Source: Holophagales bacterium (GTDB taxonomy: Bacteria; Acidobacteriota; Thermoanaerobaculia; UBA5066). From it: 64,000 nt of DNA. A program made the position numbers and the translations under genes. Shown here piece by piece: positions 1-8,064 of the stretch. The stretch covers positions 404,673 through 468,672 of the forward strand of contig JADKBZ010000004.1 of NCBI GenBank assembly GCA_016714815.1. The letters are read 5' to 3'. Under the pieces are notes generated by a model. The model was not told the DNA's origin and did not search any database. It saw nothing but the letters and a program-made list of their open reading frames with translations. Position 1 is the first letter of the stretch; every line of letters starts with the position of its first letter.

Positions 1-2
1 CG

Positions 3-401
3 CTGAAGCTCGTCGACCCGGCGGCGGAGATCCGCCAGCTCCTCGACGGCGCCACGCTCGTCTCCGACCGGAACGAGACGTTCGAAGGAAAGATGCTCCG
101 GACCGTCGTCCTCCACCCCGTCCCCGACGTCGACGAGGAGGAACGCAAGTCCCTGAAGCGCTACGAAGACGTCGTCACGCTCCGCCTCGACGCCGACTCC
201 GTCCCCCTCGCTCTCGACCGGACGCTCGAGATCAAGGTCTCGAAGATGCTGATCTCCTTCACCGTCACGCACCGCGAGAGCTCGAGATTCGTACGGGCGG
301 CCGGGCGGCTGATCACGGCCACCGCCTCGGAGGAGAGCAACGGCTCGGGGCTGGGCCAGAGCGGCGGGGCGAAATCGCGCTGGACCGTTACCCCGCTGTA
401 A
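3..401 (+). CDS. C-terminal part of an unidentified protein (5' end outside window)
   Basis: An open frame runs in from the left edge and ends at a TAA at 399-401, giving about 132 residues. The visible part alternates charged and hydrophobic residues and ends in a Gly/Ser-rich tail. There is no membrane segment or motif I recognise. An internal ATG at 93 could be taken as a start, but the same frame is open to the edge with similar codon use, so this is more likely the 3' end of a longer gene. A TATCCT at 413-418, just past the stop, looks like the -10 element of the next gene. Confidence 0.6.
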   Translation: MKLVDPAAEIRQLLDGATLVSDRNETFEGKMLRTVVLHPVPDVDEEERKSLKRYEDVVTLRLDADSVPLALDRTLEIKVSKMLISFTVTHRESSRFVRAAGRLITATASEESNGSGLGQSGGAKSRWTVTPL

Positions 402-482
402 GGGCAATTCGGTATCCTCCGCCTCCCGGTCCCGAAGGTTTACGCGGAAGGGCCGGCGCTCCGGGACCGTCAGGAGGTACGC

Positions 483-1676
483 GTGCACGAGCCGAGGATC
501 GAACCCGAAAAGCTGGACCTCTGGGCCCGCCTCCTCGTCACCCACTCGATCGGGGGGGTGACTCCCGAGGACCGGGTGATGATCAAGGGCGAGCGGATCG
601 CCTGGCCGCTCATCGAGCGGATCGAGCGCGAGGTGATCGCCGCGGGGGGAATCCCCGACGTCTGCATCGTTCCCCCGAACAACGAGCGTGGAAAGGTCTG
701 GTCGGCGGCGATGGGCCGCGCGGGGAGCGAGGAGCAGCTCGCCCGGGTCCCCGACTGGCACCGCGCCCGGTACGCCTCGATGACGAAGTACATCGAGGTC
801 CTCGGGGCCGAGTCGCCGGCGAGCTACGCCGGCCTCGCCCGCGAGGCGGCGGCGGCGCTCGCCCGGGCCGACCGCCCCTTCGCCGACCTGCGCCTGGCGA
901 GGCGCTGGGTCATCACGCTCTACCCGACCCCCGCCTACGCGGAGATGGAGGGGATTCCGCTCGACGAGTACGTCCGCTTCGTCGTCGACGCCTCGACCAT
1001 CGACCCCCGGCCGCTCCTGGCGGCCGAGGAACGGCTCGAGCCGCTCTTCGCCGACGGAAAGCGGATGGAGGTCGTCACCTGGCACCCGGGCGAGGGGCGC
1101 GAGCTCGTCCTCACGATGAGCCTCGCCGAGTCGATCCCGGTCCTCTCCCACGGCCTCCGGAACGTGCCCGACGGCGAGGTCTTCACGAGCCCCGACGCGA
1201 GCTCCGTCGAGGGAGAGATCTTCCTCGACCTGCCCATCCTCAACGGCGGCGTCGACGTCTCGGGGATCCACCTCGTCTTCGAGGGCGGCAGAATCGTGAA
1301 GTACTCGGCGCGCGAAGGAGAAGCGCAGCTCGCGGCGATCGTCGGGACCGACGACGGCGCGCGCCGGCTCGGCGAGGTCGCCCTCGGCATGAATCCGAGC
1401 CTGACGCGCGCGCTGAAGCATCCCCTGTTCGTCGAGAAGGTGGGTGGCACGCTCCACGTCGCCATCGGCGCCAGCTACGAGACCTGCTTCGAACGCGACC
1501 CGAAGGACCCGGCCTCGCGCGCGCGGCTCGAGGAGCTCGCCGCGCGGGGAGTCCTGAACCGCTCCGCGCAGCACGTCGACATCGTCTGCGACTTCCGGGG
1601 CGGGGGCTGCGGTCTGCGCGTCGCCATCGACGGCCGTCCGGTCGTCGTCAAGGGAGGCCTCTGGGTCCCCGGTTGA
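483..1676 (+). CDS. M29-family aminopeptidase (AmpS/PepS-like)
   Basis: This is probably a cytoplasmic two-metal leucyl-type aminopeptidase that removes N-terminal residues from peptides. The 397-residue length matches the M29 family. Family hallmarks are present in order: NVPDGEVFTSP with Glu232, LGEVALG with Glu298, LHVAIG with His325 followed by Tyr332, and HVDIV with His364 and Asp366. These match the spacing of the conserved metal ligands and catalytic residues in AmpS/AmpT enzymes. The start is a GTG at 483, chosen because AGGAGGT lies at 472-478 just before it. A TATCCT at 413-418 may be the -10 element. The gene stands alone, convergent with the response regulator that follows. The family call is firm and the substrate is unknown. 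Confidence 0.9.
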   Translation: MHEPRIEPEKLDLWARLLVTHSIGGVTPEDRVMIKGERIAWPLIERIEREVIAAGGIPDVCIVPPNNERGKVWSAAMGRAGSEEQLARVPDWHRARYASMTKYIEVLGAESPASYAGLAREAAAALARADRPFADLRLARRWVITLYPTPAYAEMEGIPLDEYVRFVVDASTIDPRPLLAAEERLEPLFADGKRMEVVTWHPGEGRELVLTMSLAESIPVLSHGLRNVPDGEVFTSPDASSVEGEIFLDLPILNGGVDVSGIHLVFEGGRIVKYSAREGEAQLAAIVGTDDGARRLGEVALGMNPSLTRALKHPLFVEKVGGTLHVAIGASYETCFERDPKDPASRARLEELAARGVLNRSAQHVDIVCDFRGGGCGLRVAIDGRPVVVKGGLWVPG

Positions 1677-1701
1677 CGTCTCGCCGGGGACCGCCGCGGG
1701 T

Positions 1702-2148
1702 TCAGGGAACGGCCGGGCGCGGCGCCGGCACGTTCGCCCCGCACCAGTAGGCCTCGATCAGCGCCGTCAGCCGGGTGAACTGCTCGAAGTCGACCGGTTT
1801 GACGAGGTACGAGGTGGCCCCGAGGTCGTAGGCGAGGGCGACGTCGCCTTCCTCGGACGAAGACGTCAGGACGACGACGGGGACCCGGCGGGCGGCCGGG
1901 TGCGCGCGAAAGGTCCGGAGGACCTCGTGACCGTCGACCTTCGGGAGCTTGAGGTCGAGGAGAACGACGAGCGGGAGCGGCTCGCCCGTTTCCCAGCGCG
2001 GAAGGAAGGCGAGCGCCTCCTCGCCGTCGCGCGCGACGAGGACCGGGTTCGCGAACCTCCTTCTCCGGAAGGCCAGAAGCGTCAGCTCGAGGTCCGCCGG
2101 GTTGTCTTCGACCAGCAGGATCGGCGCGAACGCACTCTCGTTGCTCAT
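1702..2148 (-). CDS. Single-domain response regulator (Rcp1/CheY-like)
   Basis: This 148-residue protein consists of a receiver domain only. The N-terminal acidic pair is in LLVEDNPADLEL, the phospho-acceptor Asp is in LLDLKLPKVDG, the switch Thr is in VVLTSS, and the conserved Lys is in YLVKPVDF. The longer LDLKLP form and the PAS-histidine-kinase partner are typical of Rcp1-type regulators paired with phytochrome-like kinases. Its ATG overlaps the stop of the upstream kinase as ATGA (2145-2148), so the two are almost certainly translationally coupled and form a cognate pair. There is no output domain, so phosphorylation probably acts through protein-protein contact or a phosphorelay. Confidence 0.9.
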   Translation of the reverse strand: MSNESAFAPILLVEDNPADLELTLLAFRRRRFANPVLVARDGEEALAFLPRWETGEPLPLVVLLDLKLPKVDGHEVLRTFRAHPAARRVPVVVLTSSSEEGDVALAYDLGATSYLVKPVDFEQFTRLTALIEAYWCGANVPAPRPAVP

Positions 2149-5100
2149 GACGGCAGCTCTATCGTAAAGGTCGCGCCCGCCCCCGGCGCGCTCTCGGCCC
2201 TCACGCTCCCCCCCATCCTCTGCACCACCCTGCGAACGAGAGCCAGGCCGACGCCCGTCCCGGGGTACTCCTCGAGACGGCCGAGGCGCTGGAAGATCTC
2301 GAAGATCCGGTCGTGGTACTTCAGGTCGAACCCGATTCCTTCGTCCCGGACCACGACGACGGCGCGGCCGGCGGGGTTCGACGTCGTGACGGTGACCTCG
2401 GCGCTCTTTCCGGGAACGTGGAACTTCAGCGCGTTGTCGAGGAGGTGGCACAGGGCCAGCTCCAGCCCCACCGGGTCCGCCGTCGCCTGCGTTCCCCCGG
2501 GCACGATCCGGACGACGCCACCCTTCGAACGGATCTCCTCGTCTCGCGACGCGACGACAGCCCGAACGACGGCATCGACGTCCACCCTCTCGGCTCTCAT
2601 CTCGCGGCGGTCGAGCCTCGAGTATTCGAGAAGCTCTTCGATGAGCTGCCCCATCGTGACCGCCCCGCTCCGGACTTTCGCGAGCCAGCTCCTTCCCTCG
2701 TCGTCCAGCCGGGCCCCCTGGTCCTTCTCGAGGAGGGTGGCGTACCCGGCGATCGCCCGGAGCGGGGTCTTCAGGTCGTGCGCGAGGGAGTACGAAAACG
2801 CTTCCAGCTCGCGGACCGAGGAGGCCAGCTGCACCGTCCGCTCCGCGACGCGCCGCTCCAGCTCCGCGTTCATCCCGCGGATCCGCTCCGCCGCCTGCCT
2901 TCGCTCGGTGATGTCCAGATTGGCGCCGACGAACCGGATGACCTCGCCCTGCTCGTCGCGGGTCACGATCCGGCCCTGATCCAGGATCCATCGCCACGAC
3001 CCGTCGCGATGGCGCATGCGGTATTCGCAGCTGTAGGGGGTGCCGTCGCGAAACGCGTCCTCGGCCGCCTTCCTGGACGCCGGCAGGTCGTCAGGGTGGA
3101 CCCGCTCCAGCCAGGTCGAGAAGTGCGGCGCCAGCTCGTCCACCCGGTACCCGAACATGGCCGCCCACCTGTCGCCGAACAGCACGGCGCCGCTCCTGAC
3201 GTTCCAGTCGTAGAGGCCCAACCCGGTGGCGGTAACCGCCAGATCGAGCCGCTCCTGCTCCACCCGCAGCTCTTCCTCCGCCCTCTTCCGCCCGGTGATG
3301 TCGCGGGAGAGGATCAGGACGTGCGGGCGGCCGTCCAGCTCGACGAACGAGGCGGAGAGAAGGCAGACGATCTCGTTCCCCGACCGCGTGACGAAGGTCG
3401 ATTCGAGGTTCTCGACCAGCCCGGTGCGCCGCAGCTCGTCGACGAGCGCCTCCCGTTCCCCGGGGTTCCTCCAGAAGCCCAGCTCCGCCGCCACCCGGCC
3501 GAGGACCTCCTCCCCGGAGTACTCGAGGATCCGCCGAAACCCCTCGTTCGCCGCGACGAGGACGCCGTCCTCGACGCGCGTCAGCGTGACGGCGTCGGGG
3601 CTCGTCTCGAAGACCTTCCGGAAGCGTTCGTCGCTCGCGAAGCGCTCGTGGAGGAGATGGGATTCCTCCCGCTTCCAGAGGGCGGAGACCCCGGCTCCGG
3701 CGCCCGCCACGAGAAGCAGAACGACGAAGACCGTGCCCCAGAGCCGGGTGCGGGACGCGCTGAAGACCTCGGCAAGGGGCGACCGGACGACGAGGACCCA
3801 GGGAGAGCCGCGGACCGGGTGAAGGACGGCCAGGACGGCAGTCCCGTTCGCGTCCGCCCCCATCACGACCCCCTGTTCGCCCCGCGCGGCCCTCGCCTCG
3901 ACGGCGTCGGAGGAGACCGGAGGAGCGCGCCGAACCAGCACTCTCCCCCCGTCCGGCGTGCCGAGGCTTTCGAAGACGTCGGCAACGTCCCCCTCGCGCC
4001 GGACGAGCGACGCTCCGTGGGACCCCGCGGAGCCGGGATGCTCCGCGAGAAACGGGAGGACCCGGGCCGACGGGTCGATCGCGAGGAGAACGAGGGCCGG
4101 TTTGCCGGACGGCTCCACACCCGGGACCGCTGCCATCACGGAGAGATGGACCGGACCGCCGGGGACGTCGCGGTGGAAGTCGAGCATCGCCGCGTTCCCG
4201 GCCGCGATCGCCGCTAGGAAGGGCAGGCCGGGCGCTCCCTCGCCCGGCCCGGCGGACGGGGGACTGGAAAGGCGGGCCCGCCCCTGACTGTCGAGCAGCG
4301 CCGCCCAGAGGTAGCCTCGACCTCTCTGCAACCCGTCGAGCCACGCGCCGAGGAGGAAACGGGCCTCCTCGTCCGGGGGATCGCGAAGAACCCGTCGGCA
4401 GAGCGCCACGAAGGCCGGGTTGGTACGGAGGAGATCCGCGTCCGCGAGCCTCTCCCCCCTCCATCGCTCGAGCGCTTCCGCTCTCAGGGAGGCCTCGAAC
4501 TCCAGCTGCCGCTCCACGCTGCCGCGGTACCGCTCCTCGGCCCCTCGAAAAAAGACGAACCCGGCGACGACGATTCCGAGAGCGAGCAGGGCGAATACGG
4601 TGGCAACGGCGCCGACGCCCGGAACGCCAGGCCGCGCCACGGAGGGCACCGGCTTCCCCGCTCCCGCGCCCGGCGCGGCCCGAAGAGCGAGACCCGTACC
4701 CAGGAGGACGAAGCCGAAGACCGTCCCGAGCGCCGGAGGGAGAACCGGCCCGCTCACGGCGACGAGGAAGCCGTAGCTGAAAACGACCAGGAGAACGAGG
4801 TAGAAGGCGACCACGGACCAGGCACCGATCCAGGCCCCCCTCCGCCGCCACGAGGCTTGCGAGGCGGCGGGAACGCCGGAGGAAAGGAGGAAGGCCGCGG
4901 CGAGAACGAGGAAGGTGACGGCCGTGACCGGGACCATGTGCCCGAGCGGGGGACCGGGCGGCGTGCAGTTCGCGGGGAATCCGAGGTGCTCCGCCTCGAT
5001 CCGGTATCCCACGGTCGCCGCCGCGAGAAATATGCACGCGAGGACCGCGACGATGCCCCACGTCGAGGCGCTGGCGCGGCGCGAGACGCCCGGGCCACGC

Positions 5101-5336
5101 CCGTCCGGGTCCCCTGCCAGCGCGACGCCCGAGAGGAGGAGCAGCGCGGCGGTGCTCGGAGCGACCGGGAGAAGGCCGGTCCCGAACGTCGTCAGGACCG
5201 GGAGATCGAAGGCCCAGCCGACGAGGGCGCCGAGGCCGACGAATGCGGGCAGAACGCCGCACGCTCGCACGAAGCGTGCGCGAGAACGGCCGGAGGCCCC
5301 CTGCCCGTCACGCATTCCGCGAGACTCTACAGCCAC
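2145..5336 (-). CDS. Membrane PAS/PAS sensor histidine kinase
   Basis: The 1063-residue kinase begins with about six hydrophobic segments (roughly residues 25-260), followed by a predicted extracytoplasmic sensor region and another membrane segment near residue 545. Then come two PAS domains (about 570-690 and 695-820), the second with the PAC-type stretch before a short coiled coil. The HisKA H-box is AHDLKTPLRAI with His853. The catalytic domain has an N-box with Asn968 (LLDNALKF), DEGIGFD and GTGVGLALV. The catalytic residues all look intact. I prefer the GTG at 5336 because GGAGG lies about 6 bases upstream; an ATG at 5315 would lose only seven residues and has no comparable site. It is co-transcribed with the receiver protein downstream. 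The stimulus is unknown. Confidence 0.92.
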   Translation of the reverse strand: MAVESRGMRDGQGASGRSRARFVRACGVLPAFVGLGALVGWAFDLPVLTTFGTGLLPVAPSTAALLLLSGVALAGDPDGRGPGVSRRASASTWGIVAVLACIFLAAATVGYRIEAEHLGFPANCTPPGPPLGHMVPVTAVTFLVLAAAFLLSSGVPAASQASWRRRGAWIGAWSVVAFYLVLLVVFSYGFLVAVSGPVLPPALGTVFGFVLLGTGLALRAAPGAGAGKPVPSVARPGVPGVGAVATVFALLALGIVVAGFVFFRGAEERYRGSVERQLEFEASLRAEALERWRGERLADADLLRTNPAFVALCRRVLRDPPDEEARFLLGAWLDGLQRGRGYLWAALLDSQGRARLSSPPSAGPGEGAPGLPFLAAIAAGNAAMLDFHRDVPGGPVHLSVMAAVPGVEPSGKPALVLLAIDPSARVLPFLAEHPGSAGSHGASLVRREGDVADVFESLGTPDGGRVLVRRAPPVSSDAVEARAARGEQGVVMGADANGTAVLAVLHPVRGSPWVLVVRSPLAEVFSASRTRLWGTVFVVLLLVAGAGAGVSALWKREESHLLHERFASDERFRKVFETSPDAVTLTRVEDGVLVAANEGFRRILEYSGEEVLGRVAAELGFWRNPGEREALVDELRRTGLVENLESTFVTRSGNEIVCLLSASFVELDGRPHVLILSRDITGRKRAEEELRVEQERLDLAVTATGLGLYDWNVRSGAVLFGDRWAAMFGYRVDELAPHFSTWLERVHPDDLPASRKAAEDAFRDGTPYSCEYRMRHRDGSWRWILDQGRIVTRDEQGEVIRFVGANLDITERRQAAERIRGMNAELERRVAERTVQLASSVRELEAFSYSLAHDLKTPLRAIAGYATLLEKDQGARLDDEGRSWLAKVRSGAVTMGQLIEELLEYSRLDRREMRAERVDVDAVVRAVVASRDEEIRSKGGVVRIVPGGTQATADPVGLELALCHLLDNALKFHVPGKSAEVTVTTSNPAGRAVVVVRDEGIGFDLKYHDRIFEIFQRLGRLEEYPGTGVGLALVRRVVQRMGGSVRAESAPGAGATFTIELPS

Positions 5337-5487
5337 CTGAACCTCCGATCGTGAAGAAACACCGCCCCCCGCCCGGCTCTCACGGGGCGGAGCCCACCCG
5401 GCGGCGCGGCCTCCAGGGCCCCGGCGGACGCTTCTCCGGGAGGCCGACGCGGGTTATCTTCCGGCCGGATCCAAGGAGCGCCGGAAC

Positions 5488-5898
5488 ATGAGCCCAGCAG
5501 AAGGACGACACACCCTCATCACGGGGAACCGGGAAATGGACGAAGAGCACGCGCTCCAGCTCCGGCTGCTGCGGGAGCTCCTGCAGAGCCTCGAGTCCGA
5601 CGACAGCCCCGCGGCTCTCGAGCTCTTCGAACGCCTCGACCAGTTCACGAGCGCGCACTTCCTGGCCGAGGAGCTCCTGATGAGGCTCCACTCCTACCCG
5701 GACTTCGAGGCTCACCGGGCCGAGCACGGGCAGTTCGTCGAGGAGCTGGCGGCCCTGGGCGCCCGCCTTTCCGGCGCCGGAACCGGCGCCCTGCGGGACG
5801 ACGCGGACGCCTTCGCCCGGCGACTCCTCGCTCACATCGCCACGACGGACAGCGCCCTCGGGACGTTCCAGCGCTCGAAGACGACCGCCGCCGGGTGA
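5488..5898 (+). CDS. Bacteriohemerythrin-like protein
   Basis: This 136-residue protein has the hemerythrin pattern of a non-haem di-iron oxygen-binding four-helix bundle. His21 lies in MDEEHAL, followed by the helix HFLAEELLMRLHSYPDF, then EAHRAEHGQF, and a last helix LLAHIATTDSALG with the terminal His and Asp. The spacing of these His/Glu/Asp residues fits the family. Probable roles are oxygen binding, delivery or sensing in the cytoplasm. Start: ATG at 5488 with AAGGAG about 11 bases upstream and a TATCTT at 5455-5460 as a possible -10. It is divergent from the sensor kinase, with about 150 bases between them. Confidence 0.85.
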   Translation: MSPAEGRHTLITGNREMDEEHALQLRLLRELLQSLESDDSPAALELFERLDQFTSAHFLAEELLMRLHSYPDFEAHRAEHGQFVEELAALGARLSGAGTGALRDDADAFARRLLAHIATTDSALGTFQRSKTTAAG

Positions 5899-5960
5899 AG
5901 CGCTGAGGCCCTGGGCCGCGGCCTGACCGGCGGCGCCCGGCCGGACGAGCCCGTCCGACG

Positions 5961-6824
5961 TCAGGGCTGCGTCCAGAGGACGCCGATGGCGGCCCGGAGA
6001 ACTCCTTCGAGAAGAAAGGCGGGGAATCGCTTCCGGAGCCTCTCCTCCGCCCTCTCCGGACCGGCCCTCTCCTCCCTCGCGCGACGAATCTCCTCCCCGG
6101 CCGCCTCGAACCACGCGAGCTGCGCCTCGACGATCTCGCGACCGCCGGGAGCTCCGTGGCCAGGGACGAAAACGGTTCCGGCAGGCTCGGACAGGAGCTC
6201 GGCAAGGCCCCTCTTCCACCCCTCCGGATCGGCGTTTTCGAGGTTCGGGTGGTAGCCGTGGAAAACGAGGTCTCCAGTGACGACGACTCCGAGGCCCGGC
6301 AGGTCGACGCGAAGGTCGCCCGGCGTGTGCGCCGGGCCGCAGGGGCGGACGACCGCGCGCACGCCCCCGACGGAGAGCTCGAGGGGCGTCGTCACGAGGT
6401 GGGTCGGTGCGGCCGGGACCGCGTCCGCAAAGAGCGCGCTCACGTCCGCCCTCGCCCGGCGTTCCGCGAGGATCCCGGGCTGCTCCGCCGCCATCCGCTC
6501 CGCGGCAATCGCGTGTGCGATCACCTCGGCCCCGTCCTCCACGAAGACCGAGGCGCCGACGGAGTGGTCCGTGTGGTGGTGCGTCGTCACGACCCACCGA
6601 ACGGGGCCGGCGCCACGCTCTGCGAGACGCCGCTTCACGTCCCGGGCGTAGGCCGGGGCGACGAGGGGGTCGACGAGAAGCGTCTCGCCGTCGCCGAGGA
6701 CGGCCACGGCGTTCGCCCCCCAGCCCGAAGGGAGGTCCTCTCCCCCCGTCGAGAAGACGATGACGCGGGCGTTCACCCGCGTTTCGCCGAGGGGAGAGAG
6801 GAGGGGGCGCGGGACGGAGTCCAT
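5961..6824 (-). CDS. Metallo-beta-lactamase-fold hydrolase
   Basis: This 287-residue protein carries the MBL zinc motif THHHTDHS at about residues 81-88. A later His in GPAHTPGD, an Asp in VVTGDLVFHG and a His in VFVPGHG complete the usual two-metal set. There is no obvious signal peptide. It resembles the glyoxalase II/quinoprotein-relay type of MBL protein more than a true class B lactamase, and the substrate is unknown. Two starts are possible. ATG at 6824 has TACGAT at 6831-6836, six bases upstream, which would give a leaderless message. GTG at 6854 overlaps the stop of the upstream VWA gene. I prefer 6824. Confidence 0.8.
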   Translation of the reverse strand: MDSVPRPLLSPLGETRVNARVIVFSTGGEDLPSGWGANAVAVLGDGETLLVDPLVAPAYARDVKRRLAERGAGPVRWVVTTHHHTDHSVGASVFVEDGAEVIAHAIAAERMAAEQPGILAERRARADVSALFADAVPAAPTHLVTTPLELSVGGVRAVVRPCGPAHTPGDLRVDLPGLGVVVTGDLVFHGYHPNLENADPEGWKRGLAELLSEPAGTVFVPGHGAPGGREIVEAQLAWFEAAGEEIRRAREERAGPERAEERLRKRFPAFLLEGVLRAAIGVLWTQP

Positions 6825-6853
6825 TCCGGGATCGTACGAGATGTCGGACTCCA

Positions 6854-8005
6854 CTAGGGCGTCGGGCCGAACGCGATCCTCTTCCGCTTCGCCTGCTCCT
6901 TCAGCGTCCTGGCCACCTCGACGTCGAACGCGCTCCCCTTCCCCTCGGCCGCCGCCTTCTTCATCTCGGTGTCCACGTAGGCCTGCCGCTTCTTCACCAG
7001 CTCGGCCACCTGCGCCTGGAGCTGCTTTCTCTTCGTCTCCTGCTGCGCCAGATACGCTTTCTGCTGCTCGGGCGTCTTGTCCTTCAGCTCGGCCGGGAGC
7101 TCGTCCTTCTTGAGCTCCCCGAGCTTCGCGCGCCCCTCCTTCAGGTCGTCCACCAGGTCGCCGCCCCCCTGCACGACCTTCGACGTCGCGGCGTTGTAGG
7201 CGAGCCGGTCGGCCGATGCCGAGGGCGCGGCCGCTTCTGCGACGGCCTGCTTGGCCATCACCGCCCCGCGCTCCCGCTCGCTCCCGTACGCGACGATCGT
7301 CGTCCCGATCTCGCGGTTCAGGCGGGAGAGCTCCTCGTCCATCGGCGTCGAGACGACCTGCATGTTCCCGGTCTGCGCGATCGCGACGTAGCTCCCTTCC
7401 GAGAGGCCCGCGATCTCCTTCCAGACGGGCGTCGTCGAGCCGATGCCTCCGCACTGGACGGTGTTGATGATCAGGTCCCTCTTCACCGCCGCCTGGCAGG
7501 TCGCCTGGTACTTCACGTCGCCCGCGTAGTCCATGTGGGGCGGGGCGTCGCCGACGAGGAAGACGATCTTCAGCGCGTCGCGCCCCGGGCTCCAGCTCAT
7601 CAGCGTCACGGCCTCGTGGAGCGCCTGGTTCACCGACTCGGGCGTGTCGCCGCCGCCCCCCGCCTGGAAGCCCTGCAGGTGCCCGTAGATCGTGTCGATG
7701 TCGTCGCTCAGGTCGAAGCGCTTCGTGACGTAGTCGTCTCCCCGGTCGCGGTACCCGACGAGGCCGACCCTGAGGCGCGGCGTCGGCTTCGCCGCGACCA
7801 TCTGGTTCGCGATCGACCAGATCTTCGCCTTCGCCCCCTCGATGAGGCCGCCCATCGACCCGGTCGTGTCGAGGACGAAGACGACGTCGATCTTCGGGCG
7901 GCCGTCGGCGGGCGCGACGGGTTTCGCGGCCGGCTTCTGGGCGGCGGCCGCACCCGCCAGGACGAGGGCCGCCGCAAGGCCCGCTGCTGCCAGAGACTTC
8001 TTCAT
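6854..8005 (-). CDS. Secreted VWA-domain protein
   Basis: This 383-residue protein has an N-terminal signal peptide (about residues 1-22) and a von Willebrand A domain starting near residue 40. The MIDAS motif is DTTGSM (46-51), followed by the conserved GDTPESVNQAL and a GDAPPHMDY segment. The C-terminal third is rich in Lys, Glu, Gln and Ala and is probably a coiled coil. Such proteins bind a ligand through a metal ion and act in the envelope. Start ATG at 8005 is preceded by AAGGAG. The gene follows the VIT-VWA gene by 59 bases on the same strand, so the two VWA proteins are probably expressed together and may form a complex. Confidence 0.85.
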   Translation of the reverse strand: MKKSLAAAGLAAALVLAGAAAAQKPAAKPVAPADGRPKIDVVFVLDTTGSMGGLIEGAKAKIWSIANQMVAAKPTPRLRVGLVGYRDRGDDYVTKRFDLSDDIDTIYGHLQGFQAGGGGDTPESVNQALHEAVTLMSWSPGRDALKIVFLVGDAPPHMDYAGDVKYQATCQAAVKRDLIINTVQCGGIGSTTPVWKEIAGLSEGSYVAIAQTGNMQVVSTPMDEELSRLNREIGTTIVAYGSERERGAVMAKQAVAEAAAPSASADRLAYNAATSKVVQGGGDLVDDLKEGRAKLGELKKDELPAELKDKTPEQQKAYLAQQETKRKQLQAQVAELVKKRQAYVDTEMKKAAAEGKGSAFDVEVARTLKEQAKRKRIAFGPTP

Positions 8006-8064
8006 CGCATTCTCCTTCTGCGCCCCACTCGCCGACCCCGTCTCTCCCGCTCCCGCCAACCGGA

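Noticed and set aside
5961..6824. The MBL-fold gene as a true metallo-beta-lactamase linked to BlaI.
   Set aside because: Lactamase zinc-site Cys and a signal peptide are not seen; the motif order fits general MBL hydrolases. It is also four genes away from blaI with separate promoter signals.
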